A stretch of 64,000 nt of DNA from Massilia alkalitolerans DSM 17462 (GTDB taxonomy: Bacteria > Pseudomonadota > Gammaproteobacteria > Burkholderiales > Burkholderiaceae_D). The notes under the pieces were generated by a model. The model was not told the origin of the DNA. It was given only the letters and a program-made list of their open reading frames with translations, and searched no databases. Made by a program: the position numbers and the translations under genes. The stretch is from positions 1 through 64,000 of the forward strand of contig NZ_ATYR01000030.1 in NCBI RefSeq assembly GCF_000427785.1. Reading direction: 5' to 3'. Below are positions 32,965 to 41,738 of this stretch, piece by piece. Position 1 is the first letter of the stretch, and each line of letters starts with the position of its first letter.

Positions 32965-33381
32965 CTAGCGGGAACCGAACAGGTCGTGGGCATCCAGCAG
33001 CGCATAGGCGATCTCGGGGTGCTCGGTCAGGCAGCGGCGCACCGCCGCCGGCACCGATTGCCGCGCCTTCTTGCACAAGCCCGGCTTCTCTTCCAACACC
33101 ACGATGATGCCGCGCACGGTGCGCACCTCGTTCGGGCCCGGTGCGATGCGCAGTTCGGCGCCCAGGTTCTTGCGGATCAGTTCCTGCACGTGCTTGAGGT
33201 CTTCGTAGCTGCTCACGCGCTCGATGCGCTCGACCAGCTTCTGCTCCTGCTGGCGGGTCAGGGCGAGAGGCCGGTGGTCGGCCTGCGGGTCGGCCATGAC
33301 ACGGTCGCGCTCGCACACGCAGGCGCCCGGCGGGCACTCCGTGCGGACGGGGAAAGGAAACGGCGGAAGGTGCTCGCTCAC
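32965..33381 (-). CDS. Conserved hypothetical protein with CPPGACVC motif
   Basis: A 138-residue cytoplasmic protein. Near the N-terminus it has ECPPGACVCER, whose three Cys could bind a metal or cluster. Residues 40-138 are mainly helical and charged (QEQKLVERIERVSSYEDLKHV; NEVRTVRGIIVVLEEKPGLC). I recognise it as a conserved betaproteobacterial protein of unknown function. It lies between the cupin gene and the Mut7-C gene on the same strand, with five bases to the latter, so co-transcription is likely. Confidence 0.65.
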   Translation of the reverse strand: MSEHLPPFPFPVRTECPPGACVCERDRVMADPQADHRPLALTRQQEQKLVERIERVSSYEDLKHVQELIRKNLGAELRIAPGPNEVRTVRGIIVVLEEKPGLCKKARQSVPAAVRRCLTEHPEIAYALLDAHDLFGSR

Positions 33382-33385
33382 GCTG

Positions 33386-34168
33386 TCATGGATGGGAGTC
33401 AGGGGTCGGCGGCAATTCTACATCAGCCGGAGCCGCCGCCACGCCCTGCAGGAGGGCTGCCATGCGCGCATGGTGCGAGCCTTTCCAGTACACCCGGCCG
33501 CATTGCCCGCAGGTGGTGAACTCCTCGTGCAGCTGCGCCACCCGCGGGGGCAGGCGCTCAAGCACCATCGCCTTGGCGACCGGGCGCAATGGCAGGTTGC
33601 AGTGCAGGCACAGCGAAAAGGGACGCATCCCGGGGCCCAGGCGCAGGCGCGCGAACAGTTCGCGCAGCTGGGCTTCCGGCGCCAGCGCGTGCAGGTAGCA
33701 GCCGTGTTCGACGCTGCGGCGCTTGAGCAGCGCGCGGTCGCGCGTGAGCAGGATCCGCCCTTCCTCGCGCGCGATGCGCTCGATCTCGTCGTCGTGGTAA
33801 TGGTTGTCGTAGAGCGTGTCGTAGCCGGCCATGCGCAGCAGCCGCGCCAGCGCGCCCAGGTGGGCGTCGGCCACGAAACGCGGACGGCCTTCCGGCAAGG
33901 GGCGCAGGCGCTGCAGCGGGCGCACGTCGAGCACCCCGAAGGCCGGGTAAACCGCCACCCGGTCGCCCTCGCGCAACAGGTGCTCGAAGCCGCTCGAGAC
34001 GCCGTTGACCAGCAGCAGCTCGACTTCGGTATGCGGCACGCCCAGCGCCTCGATCATGTGCTTGGCCGTGGCCTCGCGCGCGCAAGGCGTGCTGAACGCG
34101 CGCCCGCGCCGTTCGCGCGGCAGGAAGTCGCCCAGCACGTCGTAGAAGCGAAAGCTGGCGGTCACCAT
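33386..34168 (-). CDS. Mut7-C RNase-domain protein with ubiquitin-like N-terminus
   Basis: A 260-residue protein. Residues 1-80 look like the Mut7-C ubiquitin-like domain (VTASFRFYDVLGDFLP). The PIN-like Mut7-C domain (about 95-240) has FVADAHLGALARLLRMAGYDT, DNHYHDDEIERIA and ILLTRDRALLKRR, which carry the acidic residues expected of an RNase. A C-terminal zinc ribbon follows: CLHC and CGQC. The start ATG at 34168 overlaps the DUF72 gene by seven bases. The biochemical role of bacterial Mut7-C proteins is not established; RNA cleavage is a prediction from fold. Confidence 0.85.
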   Translation of the reverse strand: MVTASFRFYDVLGDFLPRERRGRAFSTPCAREATAKHMIEALGVPHTEVELLLVNGVSSGFEHLLREGDRVAVYPAFGVLDVRPLQRLRPLPEGRPRFVADAHLGALARLLRMAGYDTLYDNHYHDDEIERIAREEGRILLTRDRALLKRRSVEHGCYLHALAPEAQLRELFARLRLGPGMRPFSLCLHCNLPLRPVAKAMVLERLPPRVAQLHEEFTTCGQCGRVYWKGSHHARMAALLQGVAAAPADVELPPTPDSHP

Positions 34169-34968
34169 GGCGCCGGCGGTATGGCGGACTCGTCGAGCAC
34201 CTGCCCGTCGACGCCGTGCAGCAGCTGCAGCGCGTTCGGCACGGCCTCGAAGGCCGCGGTGTTGTCGAACACGCACCAGCAGGTGCGCCCGGCCGCCCGC
34301 TGGCGGTCGAGCTCGCGCCGTACCGACTCGACGTACTCCGGCGAGTACCTGGAGTAGTAGATGCGCGGCGTGCCGTGCAGGCGCACGTAGACCGCGTCGC
34401 TGCTGGTCGGCACATGCGGGCCGGGCTGCCCGGCCGCCGGGTCGGCGATCACGCGCGTGACGCGGCTCTCCACCAGGAGCTCGGTCGCCGCGTCCGAGAA
34501 CCAGCTCGGATGGCGCGCCTCGAACGCGACCGTAGTGCCGAAGATGGCGTGCAGTTGGCGGAAGAAGCTGCGCGCGGTCTCGTCGACGAAGCCGAACTTG
34601 GGCGGCAGTTGCACCAGCAGGCAGCCCAGCTTCTCGCCCAGCTCCCCTGCCTCGGCGGCGAACTGCACCAGCAGCGGTTCGACGTCTTCCATGCGGGCGT
34701 CGTGCGTGATCGCCCGCGGCACCTTGACCGCGAAGCGGAAGTCGTCGGGCACGCAGGCGGCCCACTTGGCATAGGTCGCCGGACGGTGCGGACGATAGAA
34801 GGACGAGTTGATTTCGACCATGGGGAACACGGCGGCGTAGCGTTCGAGGTGGCTGCCTTCGACGGGGAAGGAAGCGGCATCGGCCTTGGGCAGGCTCCAG
34901 CCGGCACACCCGACCAGCAGGCGGCCTGGCAGGTTTGCATCCGCTGTTGAATGAGCTGTCATAAGCAT
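34162..34968 (-). CDS. DUF72 (YecE-like) protein
   Basis: A 268-residue protein of the DUF72 TIM-barrel-like family. Typical motifs are VGCAGWSLP near the N-terminus, EINSSFYRPHRPATYAKW, FAVKVPRAITHDARM and a C-terminal VRLHGTPRIYYSRYS with CWCVFDNTAAFEA. The family is widespread, may be nucleic-acid related, and lacks a proven activity. A second ATG at 34962 is an equal start. It overlaps the Mut7-C gene, suggesting coupled synthesis. Confidence 0.88.
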   Translation of the reverse strand: MLMTAHSTADANLPGRLLVGCAGWSLPKADAASFPVEGSHLERYAAVFPMVEINSSFYRPHRPATYAKWAACVPDDFRFAVKVPRAITHDARMEDVEPLLVQFAAEAGELGEKLGCLLVQLPPKFGFVDETARSFFRQLHAIFGTTVAFEARHPSWFSDAATELLVESRVTRVIADPAAGQPGPHVPTSSDAVYVRLHGTPRIYYSRYSPEYVESVRRELDRQRAAGRTCWCVFDNTAAFEAVPNALQLLHGVDGQVLDESAIPPAPW

Positions 34969-35032
34969 GGCAAAGATGGCAATGGCTCCATTCTACGAAA
35001 CGCGCCGCGCGGGCGGCGCATGATGTTCGGCT

Positions 35033-35038
35033 TACAAT
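35033..35038 (+). promoter_or_regulatory. Probable -10 box of the thioredoxin gene
   Basis: TACAAT lies 30 bp upstream of the trxC start in GGCTTACAATATCGGGG. No strong -35 box is visible at the proper distance. Confidence 0.35.
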
Positions 35039-35067
35039 ATCGGGGTGTATCAACGAAGGAGAACCCG

Positions 35068-35505
35068 ATGAGCGAACCGATCCATATCGTCTGCCCGCAA
35101 TGCGATGCGGTGAACCGGCTGGCGCCCGAGCGCCTGCGCGATGCGCCCGTGTGCGGCAAGTGCGCCCAGGCCCTGTTTACGGGGCGCCCGCTCGAGGTCG
35201 ACAGCGCGCGCTTCATGAAACACGTCGGGCGCAACGACATCCCGGTGCTGGTCGATTTCTGGGCCGAGTGGTGCGGTCCCTGCAAGATGATGGCGCCGCA
35301 CTTCGCCCAGGCGGCGCAGCGGCTCGAGCCGGCGCTGCGCCTGCTGAAGGTCAATACCGAGCGCAGCCAGGACCTGGCGGCACAGTTCGCGATCCGCAGC
35401 ATCCCGACCCTGGCGCTGTTCCGCGGCGGCCGCGAACTCGCGCGCCAGTCCGGAGCCATGGATGCCGGCCGCCTGGTCGCCTGGGTCGAATCGCAGCTGA
35501 GGTGA
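35068..35505 (+). CDS. trxC: Thioredoxin 2
   Basis: A 145-residue cytoplasmic disulphide reductase. The N-terminal zinc finger has CPQC (9-12) and CGKC (29-32). The thioredoxin fold follows with active site WAEWCGPCKMMAP and the cis-proline region IRSIPTLALFRGG. Two CxxC zinc sites plus WCGPC distinguish TrxC from TrxA. In E. coli it belongs to the OxyR regulon; no OxyR site was identified here. GAAGGAG precedes the ATG at 35068. It is divergent from the DUF72 gene. Confidence 0.95.
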   Translation: MSEPIHIVCPQCDAVNRLAPERLRDAPVCGKCAQALFTGRPLEVDSARFMKHVGRNDIPVLVDFWAEWCGPCKMMAPHFAQAAQRLEPALRLLKVNTERSQDLAAQFAIRSIPTLALFRGGRELARQSGAMDAGRLVAWVESQLR

Positions 35506-35573
35506 AACCGCAGAGCCGGTCTTGAAGAAACCGCCGACGGCCCTCATGTTGGCAAAACGGCAGCACTCGCTGC

Positions 35574-35579
35574 TACAAT
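35574..35579 (+). promoter_or_regulatory. Probable -10 box before the small membrane protein gene
   Basis: TACAAT at 35574-35579 is preceded by TTGGCA at 35549-35554, a 19-bp spacing that is slightly long. The gene starts at 35624. Confidence 0.4.
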
Positions 35580-35623
35580 CGTCGCGTACGGGGCGTTCCC
35601 GTGTTCCTCTAAGGAGAAAACTG

Positions 35624-35986
35624 ATGTCGCAAGACCTGGTAATGGATCGCGGAACCGAGGACGCCAAGCAGTTCGCGCGCATCCTGTACATCGCCCACGC
35701 CCTGACCTTCCTGTTCTCGGCCGGCATGCTGTCGCTCCTGGTGCTGATCGTTAACTACGTCAAGCGTCCGGAGACCCAGGGCACCATCGTGTACTCGCAC
35801 CACACCTGGATGATCCGGGCCTTCTGGTGGTACCTGGTCTGGTCGGTCCTCGCCTGGGTGCTGGCGATCACCATCATCGCCATCCCGATCGCCCTGCTCG
35901 TGTGGGGCGCCGCCTGGCTGTGGGCCGCCTACCGCATCATCCGCGGCTTCCTCGACCTGAACAGCAACCGGCCGATGCCGGTCTGA
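35624..35986 (+). CDS. Small membrane protein, DUF4870-like
   Basis: A 120-residue inner-membrane protein with an N-terminal cytoplasmic stretch and two to three hydrophobic segments (about 18-45 and 66-105), including ILYIAHALTFLFSAGML and TIIAIPIALLVWGAAW. The layout resembles DUF4870-type proteins, which have no assigned role. AAGGAGAA precedes the ATG at 35624. It stands alone with its own likely promoter and a strong terminator behind it. Confidence 0.75.
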   Translation: MSQDLVMDRGTEDAKQFARILYIAHALTFLFSAGMLSLLVLIVNYVKRPETQGTIVYSHHTWMIRAFWWYLVWSVLAWVLAITIIAIPIALLVWGAAWLWAAYRIIRGFLDLNSNRPMPV

Positions 35987-36034
35987 TGCCGGCTTGATGT
36001 GCGGGGCGGCGTGCCCGCCTCGCAGCCGGAATGC

Positions 36035-36073
36035 AAAAAGGGACGTTCGCAGCACCGCGAACGTCCCTTTTAC
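36035..36073. terminator. Bidirectional terminator
   Basis: AAAAAGGGACGTTCGC, loop AGCACC and GCGAACGTCCCTTTT make a stem of about 13 bp with A and T runs. It separates the membrane protein gene from the convergent metC gene. Confidence 0.93.
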
Positions 36074-36126
36074 ACACTTGTCGTTGCCGTCCAGCGCACA
36101 CCGAAGGACGTCACAGAAACCAGCCC

Positions 36127-37290
36127 TTACAGCTTGGCCAGCGCCTGCTCGATATCCGCGATCAGGTCGCCCGTCTCTTCCAGGCCGATGTTGAAACGCA
36201 CCAGCACGCCCTGCTCCTGCCACTGGCTGCGGATCGCCCGGATCCGGTAAGGCATCACCAGGCTGTTCGGGCCGCCCCAGCTGTAGCCGAGGCCGAACAG
36301 CTGCAGGGAGTCGACGAAGCGGTCGGTCTGTTCCTCGGTATAGCGCGGGTCGAACAGCACCGAGAACAGGCCGCCTGCTCCCTGGAAGTCGCGCTTCCAG
36401 TTCTCGTGGCCGGGGCAATCCTCGAAGGCGGGGTGCAGCACCTTGGCAATCTCCGGGCGCGCCTTGAGCCAGGCCGCCACCTGGCGTGCAGCCAGGTCGT
36501 GCGCCTCGAAGCGCAGCTTCATGGTGGGCAGGCCGCGCATCACCAGGTAGGCATCGTCGGCGCTGACGCCCAGGCCCAGGCGCATGTGGGCCTGCGCCAG
36601 GCGTTCGTTCAGCGCACTGTCGCGGGTGATCACGGCGCCCATCAGGAGGTCGGCGCCGCCCGACTGGTACTTGGTCAGCGCGTGCATCACAATGTCGGCG
36701 CCGGCGTCGAAACCGCGCAGGGCCAGGCCGGCCGACCAGGTGTTGTCGAGCGCGACCGGCACGCCCTTCTCCTTCGCGGCCCTGCAGATGGCCGGCAGGT
36801 CGGGCACTTCCATCGAGACCGAGCCCGGCGCCTCGGTCCAGATCAGCTTGGTGTTCGGCTGGATCAACTCGGCGATGCCGCTGCCCACCATCGGGTCATA
36901 GAAACGGGCGCTGACGCCGAAATCCTGGGACAGCCAACGTCCCAATTCGCGGTTCGGGTTGTAGACGTTCTCGGGCAGCAGCACGTCGTCGCCGCTTTTG
37001 AGCAGCGCGAAGTTGATCATCGCGATCGCCGACAGGCCGGAAGGCGCCAGCAGGCAGTGCTCGCCGCCCTCGACTTGCGCCAGGCGCGCTTCCAGCGTGA
37101 AGGTGGTCGGCGTGCCGTGCAGGCCGTAGGTGTAGGCGCTCTTGTCCTTCCACTGCCCGGAGCGCATCGCGGCGACGTTCTCGAACAGGACCGTCGAGGC
37201 GCGGTGCACGCCAGGTGGGAAGGCGTCGAAACCGCCAGGCACCTGGTAGTCGCTGTGGATCAGGGAAGTCTGGACGCTCTTCCTGCTCAT
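36127..37290 (-). CDS. metC: Cystathionine beta-lyase
   Basis: A 387-residue PLP enzyme of the Cys/Met metabolism family, predicted to split cystathionine to homocysteine in methionine synthesis. Conserved stretches are YTYGLHGTPTTFTLEARLAQ, VALDNTWSAGLAL and HALTKYQSGGADLLMG, where the Lys of TKYQSG binds PLP. The start at 37290 overlaps the rimO stop by four bases; a GTG at 37305 is an alternative. Cystathionine gamma-lyase or related activities cannot be excluded, but the sequence resembles betaproteobacterial MetC most. Confidence 0.9.
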   Translation of the reverse strand: MSRKSVQTSLIHSDYQVPGGFDAFPPGVHRASTVLFENVAAMRSGQWKDKSAYTYGLHGTPTTFTLEARLAQVEGGEHCLLAPSGLSAIAMINFALLKSGDDVLLPENVYNPNRELGRWLSQDFGVSARFYDPMVGSGIAELIQPNTKLIWTEAPGSVSMEVPDLPAICRAAKEKGVPVALDNTWSAGLALRGFDAGADIVMHALTKYQSGGADLLMGAVITRDSALNERLAQAHMRLGLGVSADDAYLVMRGLPTMKLRFEAHDLAARQVAAWLKARPEIAKVLHPAFEDCPGHENWKRDFQGAGGLFSVLFDPRYTEEQTDRFVDSLQLFGLGYSWGGPNSLVMPYRIRAIRSQWQEQGVLVRFNIGLEETGDLIADIEQALAKL

Positions 37291-38738
37291 GCCACGGTGG
37301 CCCACAGGTCGTGGGCGTCGGCGCGGGTGATCACCACGTCGATGAACTGGCCCACTTGCGGCTTCGGCTTGCCCGGCTGGAGGGCGCGCTTGATGTGGAC
37401 CACGCCGTCGATCTCCGGCGCGTCGGCGGCGGTGCGGCCGATGGCTTCACGGGCGCCGACCTCGTCGACCAGCACGCGCATGGTCTTGCCGACCTTGGCC
37501 TGCATGCGCTTTAGAGAAATCTCTTCCTGCAGCAGCATGACGCGGGCGCGGCGCTCTTCGCGCACGGCTTCCGGCACCGGGTTGGCCAGCTCGTTGGCGG
37601 TCGCACCCTCCACCGGAGAATAAGCGAAGCAACCGAGGCGGTCGATTTGCGCTTCACGCAGGAAGTCCAGCAGGTATTCGAACTCTTCCTCGGTCTCGCC
37701 CGGGAAGCCGGCAATGAAGGTCGAGCGGATGGTCAGGTCCGGATTCATCTTGCGCCATGCCAGGATGCGGTCGAGGTTCTTCTCGCCGCTGGCCGGGCGC
37801 TTCATGCGCTTGAGGACGTCCGGGTGGGCGTGCTGCATCGGGATGTCGAGGTAAGGCAGCACGTGGCCGTCGCCCATCAGGGGGATGACCCCGTCGACGT
37901 GCGGATACGGATAGACGTAGTGCATGCGCACCCAGGCGTCGTACTGGCGCGCCATCTTGCCCAGTTCCTCGGTGAGCTGGGTCATGTGGGTCCTGACCGG
38001 GCGGCCGTTCCAGAAACCCAGGCGGAACTTGACGTCCACGCCATAGGCGCTGGTGTCCTGCGAAATGATCAAGAGTTCCTTCACGCCGGCCTTGAACAGG
38101 TTCTCGGCTTCCTGCAACACCTCGTGGATCGGGCGCGAGACCAGGTCGCCGCGCATCGACGGGATGATGCAGAAGCTGCAGCGGTGGTTGCAGCCTTCCG
38201 AGATCTTCAGGTAGGCGTAGTGCTTCGGAGTCAGCTTCACGCCGTGGTCCGGCACCAGGTCGACGAAGGGGTCGTGCGGCTTCGGTAAATGCAGGTGGAC
38301 CGATTCCATCACCTCGGCGACCGCGTGCGGGCCGGTCACGGCCAGCACCTTCGGGTGCACCTTGCTGATGATGTCCGCGCCGTCCGCGTCCTTCTTGGCG
38401 CCAAGGCAGCCCGTGACGATGACCTTGCCGTTCTCGGCCAGGGCCTCGCCGATCGCATCGAGCGATTCCTGCACCGCGGCGTCGATGAAGCCGCAGGTGT
38501 TGACGATCACGAGGTCGGCGCCGTCGTAGGACTTGGCGGTTTCGTAGCCTTCGGCGCGCAGCTGGGTCAGGATTTGCTCGGAATCGACCAGCGCCTTCGG
38601 GCAGCCGAGCGACACGAAGCCGACCTTGGGCGCGACCGTGCCGGCGGCCGGGCTCGGGATGACGAGCGGCGCGGCTGCTTCGGCGACGGCGGCAGCGGTG
38701 TTGGCGGAGGCAACGGGAATACGACGAAGTTCGGTCAT
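37287..38738 (-). CDS. rimO: Ribosomal protein S12 methylthiotransferase
   Basis: A 483-residue radical-SAM enzyme that methylthiolates Asp88 of ribosomal protein S12. The N-terminal UPF0004 domain has the cluster cysteines in VSLGCPKALVDSE, NTCGFID and TGCLGAKK. The radical-SAM motif CxxxCxxC is in GCNHRCSFCIIPS, and a TRAM domain ends the protein (about 415-483). Compared with E. coli RimO (441) it has an Ala-rich N-terminal extension of about 38 residues. The start at 38738 was chosen because no later start lies before the conserved core. It precedes metC with overlap. Confidence 0.95.
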   Translation of the reverse strand: MTELRRIPVASANTAAAVAEAAAPLVIPSPAAGTVAPKVGFVSLGCPKALVDSEQILTQLRAEGYETAKSYDGADLVIVNTCGFIDAAVQESLDAIGEALAENGKVIVTGCLGAKKDADGADIISKVHPKVLAVTGPHAVAEVMESVHLHLPKPHDPFVDLVPDHGVKLTPKHYAYLKISEGCNHRCSFCIIPSMRGDLVSRPIHEVLQEAENLFKAGVKELLIISQDTSAYGVDVKFRLGFWNGRPVRTHMTQLTEELGKMARQYDAWVRMHYVYPYPHVDGVIPLMGDGHVLPYLDIPMQHAHPDVLKRMKRPASGEKNLDRILAWRKMNPDLTIRSTFIAGFPGETEEEFEYLLDFLREAQIDRLGCFAYSPVEGATANELANPVPEAVREERRARVMLLQEEISLKRMQAKVGKTMRVLVDEVGAREAIGRTAADAPEIDGVVHIKRALQPGKPKPQVGQFIDVVITRADAHDLWATVA

Positions 38739-38815
38739 GGGCGGACGACAAGGAATCTGGGCAATCCGCGATTGTACCCGAAGCGGGTGTGCCGGTGGAA
38801 CCTGGGGGGATGTTT

Positions 38816-38837
38816 GCCGGCCCGGGACCGGGCCGGC
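38816..38837. other. GC-rich hairpin between phaR and rimO
   Basis: GCCGGCCCGG and CCGGGCCGGC are complementary and separated by two bases. No T run follows on either strand. It lies between phaR (ending at 38873) and rimO (starting at 38738) on the minus strand. Confidence 0.4.
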
Positions 38838-38872
38838 GGATGTCTCGAAAAGACGACTTCTTGCTAGGCTGA

Positions 38873-39436
38873 TTACTTCTTGTCGTTCGGCGGCGTCATG
38901 CCCGGGAACGGGAAGGCGCCGAACATCGCCTTGCTCTGGTTCTGCATCTGCTCCTGCATCTGCAGGAACAGGTTCTTCGACTGGTCGATGTAGTTGTTCA
39001 TCATGCCCTGCATCATCGGGCCCTGGACGTTCATGAACTGGGTCCACATTTCCGGGCTGAAGGGCTTGCCTTCGAGGGCGCCGGCGGCGTTGCTGGTGAA
39101 CTTGTTCTGAATGTCGGTGAAGGCCTGCACGTTCTTTTCCAGGTAAGAACCCATCATGCCCTGCATGGCGTGGCCGTAGTAGCGAATGATCTGGGCCAGC
39201 ACCGAGCTGGAGAACATCGGGATGCCGTTGGCCTCCTCTTCCAGGATGATCTGGAGCAGGATGCTGCGGGTCAGGTCTTCGTTGGTCTTCGCATCGACGA
39301 CGGTGAATTCGTCGGCGTCGAGCACCAGCTGCTTCACGTCGGTCAGGGTGATGTAGGAACTGGTCTGGGTATCGTACAGACGGCGGTTCGGGTATTTCTT
39401 GATCAGGCGTTCAGCACTCTTTTTCACACTGCTCAT
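38873..39436 (-). CDS. phaR: Polyhydroxyalkanoate synthesis repressor
   Basis: A 187-residue regulator that represses phasin and its own gene and is released by binding to PHA granules. The N-terminal DNA-binding domain is highly typical: KKSAERLIKKYPNRRLYDTQ and SSYITLTDVKQLVLDADEF (residues 5-45). The PHB accumulation regulatory domain follows, then a Met/Gln-rich tail (LQMQEQMQNQSKAMFGAF). The start at 39436 matches the usual MSSxKKSAERL beginning; an upstream ATG at 39448 is less likely. It lies downstream of phaC on the same strand with a 239-bp gap. Confidence 0.95.
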   Translation of the reverse strand: MSSVKKSAERLIKKYPNRRLYDTQTSSYITLTDVKQLVLDADEFTVVDAKTNEDLTRSILLQIILEEEANGIPMFSSSVLAQIIRYYGHAMQGMMGSYLEKNVQAFTDIQNKFTSNAAGALEGKPFSPEMWTQFMNVQGPMMQGMMNNYIDQSKNLFLQMQEQMQNQSKAMFGAFPFPGMTPPNDKK

Positions 39437-39675
39437 CTCATGTCTCATCGTTGTGCGTTGCGGTAGCGTGGACCGCACGCTATTTTTTCGTGATTGGTCA
39501 CCAGAAAACCCGGCCCGTGGGCCGTGCCGCGCGGCAATTTTATTGCCTTACGGACGGACAAGCCCACACCATACCACGACCCGCGCGCAGGTGCAGCAAT
39601 TATTAGACTACAAACTAACGTGATGATTTTGATATGTACAGCGACTGGAAAGCCACCCGCCGTACAGGGATGCGT

Positions 39676-41433
39676 TCAGTCCGCACGCGCCTTGACGTAG
39701 CGTCCCGGCGCCGCCTCGAGCGGCTGGTAGCGTTCGTTCCCGAACGCGCTCGGGGCCGGCACGTCCGCGCCGCCATGTTGCGCCAGGAACCTGGCCCACT
39801 CCGGCCACCAGCTGCCTTTCTGCTCGCTGGCACCTGCGAACCAGGCCTCGGCCGTCTTCGGGCGCGACTTGCCCGCCTTGTCGTTGACCCAGTAGCTGCG
39901 CTTGTTCTTTGACGCCGGATTGATCACGCCCGCGATGTGGCCCGAGGCGCCCAGCACGTAGCGGTTGGCCTTCGCGTTCTTCGGGTTGAGAAGATTCATC
40001 GAGGCGAAAGCCGCTTCCCAGGGCACGATGTGGTCTTCCTTCGAGCCGTACAGGAACACCGGACAGTCGATCCTGCCCAGGTCCACGGGCACGCCGCACA
40101 CGCTCAGGGCACCCGGCACTTTGAGCTTGTTCTCGAGGTAGGTATTGCGCAGGTACCAGCAGAACATCGGGCCCGGCAGGTTGGTGCTGTCGGCGTTCCA
40201 GTACAGCAGGTCGAAGGCCGGCGGTTCCTTGCCCTTGAGGTAGTTTTGCTGGACGTAGTTCCACACCAGGTCGTTCGGGCGCAGGGCCGAGAAGGTCGTG
40301 GCCAGGTCGCGGCCCGGCATCAGGCCACCGCCGCCCAGGGTCTGCTCGCGCAGCGCCACCTGGGCCTCGTCCACGAAGACTTCCAGCACGCCGGTGTCCT
40401 GGAAGTCGAGCAAGGTGGTGAGCAGGGACAGGCTGGCGGCCGGCTGCTGGCCGCGCGCAGCCAGCACGCTGAGCGCGGTGGCGGCGATCGTGCCGCCGAC
40501 GCAGAAGCCGAACACATGGGTCTTGTCCTGGCCGCTGATCTCGCGCACCACCTCGATCGCCTTGATCGCGCCCGTCTCGACGTAGTCATCCCAGCCTGCC
40601 TTGGCCAGATTGCGGTCCGGGTTGCGCCACGACACCATGAACACCGTGTTGCCCTGCTCCACCACGTAGCGCACCAGCGAGTTTTCCGGCTGCAGGTCGA
40701 GGATGTAGAACTTGTTGATGCACGGCGGGATCATCAGGAGCGGCACCGCCTTCACGCTCGGCGTGCTCGGCGTGTACTGGATCAGCTGGAACAGCTCGTT
40801 CTCGAACACCACCTGGCCCGGCGTGGTGCCGACATTGCGGCCGACCTCGAAGGCCGATTCGTCGGTCTGCGAGATGCGGCCCTTCTGGAGGTCGGCCAGC
40901 AGGTTCGTCAGCCCCTTGGTGAGGCTCTCGCCCTTGGTCTCGATCAGCTTTTTCTGCGCTTCCGGATTGGTGGCGAAGAAATTGGCCGGCGACATGGCGT
41001 CGACCATCTGCTGGACCGCGAAGCGGATCTTCTGGCGCTCACGCGGGCCGGCCTCGACGGCGTCGGCCAGGGCCAGCATGAATTCCGAGTTCAAGAGGTA
41101 GGACGCGGCCGAGAAGCTCGAGAGCGGGTGCTCGCGCCATTCGGAGCTGGAAAAGCGCCGGTCGTGGATCTCGGGCGTCTTGCCGCTGACAAAATCCTGC
41201 CACAACTGGCCGGCCTTCTTGAGATAGTCGTCGCGGATGCTTTCCAGCTTCGCCGGGGCGATGCCGGCGCCGAAGTCCTTCAGCACGCCGGCCAAGGGGT
41301 TGGCGCCGAAGGCATTGGCGCCGGCGGCGGGCGGGGTCATGGCCGGCATCGTCATCCAGCCTTGCCAGACGCTCGGGTCGGTGAACTGGCTCATCCAGGA
41401 GGCGGCAAAAGCTTGGGGGTCAGGCATGTTCAT
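39676..41433 (-). CDS. phaC: Class I poly(3-hydroxyalkanoate) synthase
   Basis: A 585-residue enzyme that polymerises (R)-3-hydroxyacyl-CoA into granules. The lipase-like box GFCVGGT has the catalytic Cys at 311. Asp in YGSKEDHIVPW and His in GASGHIAGVINP complete the triad. The N-terminal region (about 60-180) has the class I pattern, including FLATNPEAQ-like FFATNPEAQKKLIETKGES. No phaA or phaB lies nearby. An ATG at 41427 is an alternative start. It is divergent from a small membrane protein gene. Confidence 0.96.
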   Translation of the reverse strand: MNMPDPQAFAASWMSQFTDPSVWQGWMTMPAMTPPAAGANAFGANPLAGVLKDFGAGIAPAKLESIRDDYLKKAGQLWQDFVSGKTPEIHDRRFSSSEWREHPLSSFSAASYLLNSEFMLALADAVEAGPRERQKIRFAVQQMVDAMSPANFFATNPEAQKKLIETKGESLTKGLTNLLADLQKGRISQTDESAFEVGRNVGTTPGQVVFENELFQLIQYTPSTPSVKAVPLLMIPPCINKFYILDLQPENSLVRYVVEQGNTVFMVSWRNPDRNLAKAGWDDYVETGAIKAIEVVREISGQDKTHVFGFCVGGTIAATALSVLAARGQQPAASLSLLTTLLDFQDTGVLEVFVDEAQVALREQTLGGGGLMPGRDLATTFSALRPNDLVWNYVQQNYLKGKEPPAFDLLYWNADSTNLPGPMFCWYLRNTYLENKLKVPGALSVCGVPVDLGRIDCPVFLYGSKEDHIVPWEAAFASMNLLNPKNAKANRYVLGASGHIAGVINPASKNKRSYWVNDKAGKSRPKTAEAWFAGASEQKGSWWPEWARFLAQHGGADVPAPSAFGNERYQPLEAAPGRYVKARAD

Positions 41434-41488
41434 GTCAGCGTCCGTTGTTTAGAATCGGGGTACAGAATAAAAACCTTGGGGAAAGCTC

Positions 41489-41713
41489 ATGTGGATCGTC
41501 GCCGTTGCCTGGATTTATGTCGTTGCCCTCATGGCAGCGACCGAACCGACCGTGGTGCACGGCGTGATGACGTTCCTGTTCTATTGCGCCCTGCCATTAT
41601 CCATTCTTTTTTATCTCACAGGGTCAAAACGACGGCGTGCGCGGCGCGAAGCGCTGGCCCGGAGCAACGCGGCAGCGGCTTCGAACGACGCGTCGGGCGG
41701 CGCGGGCGACTGA
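41489..41713 (+). CDS. Small membrane protein
   Basis: A 74-residue protein with two hydrophobic segments (about 1-17 and 25-45) followed by a basic stretch (GSKRRRARREALARSN) and a Ser/Gly-rich tail. Similar short proteins lie next to phaC or pgeF genes in Burkholderiales. GGGGAAAG precedes the ATG. A TAGAAT box at 41449-41454 could be its promoter. No function is known. Confidence 0.65.
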   Translation: MWIVAVAWIYVVALMAATEPTVVHGVMTFLFYCALPLSILFYLTGSKRRRARREALARSNAAAASNDASGGAGD

Positions 41714-41738
41714 ACATTCTGCCCCCGAGCCCGCAGGC

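Noticed and set aside
38816..38837. Hairpin as a rho-independent terminator of phaR
   Set aside because: Neither strand has a T run after the stem.
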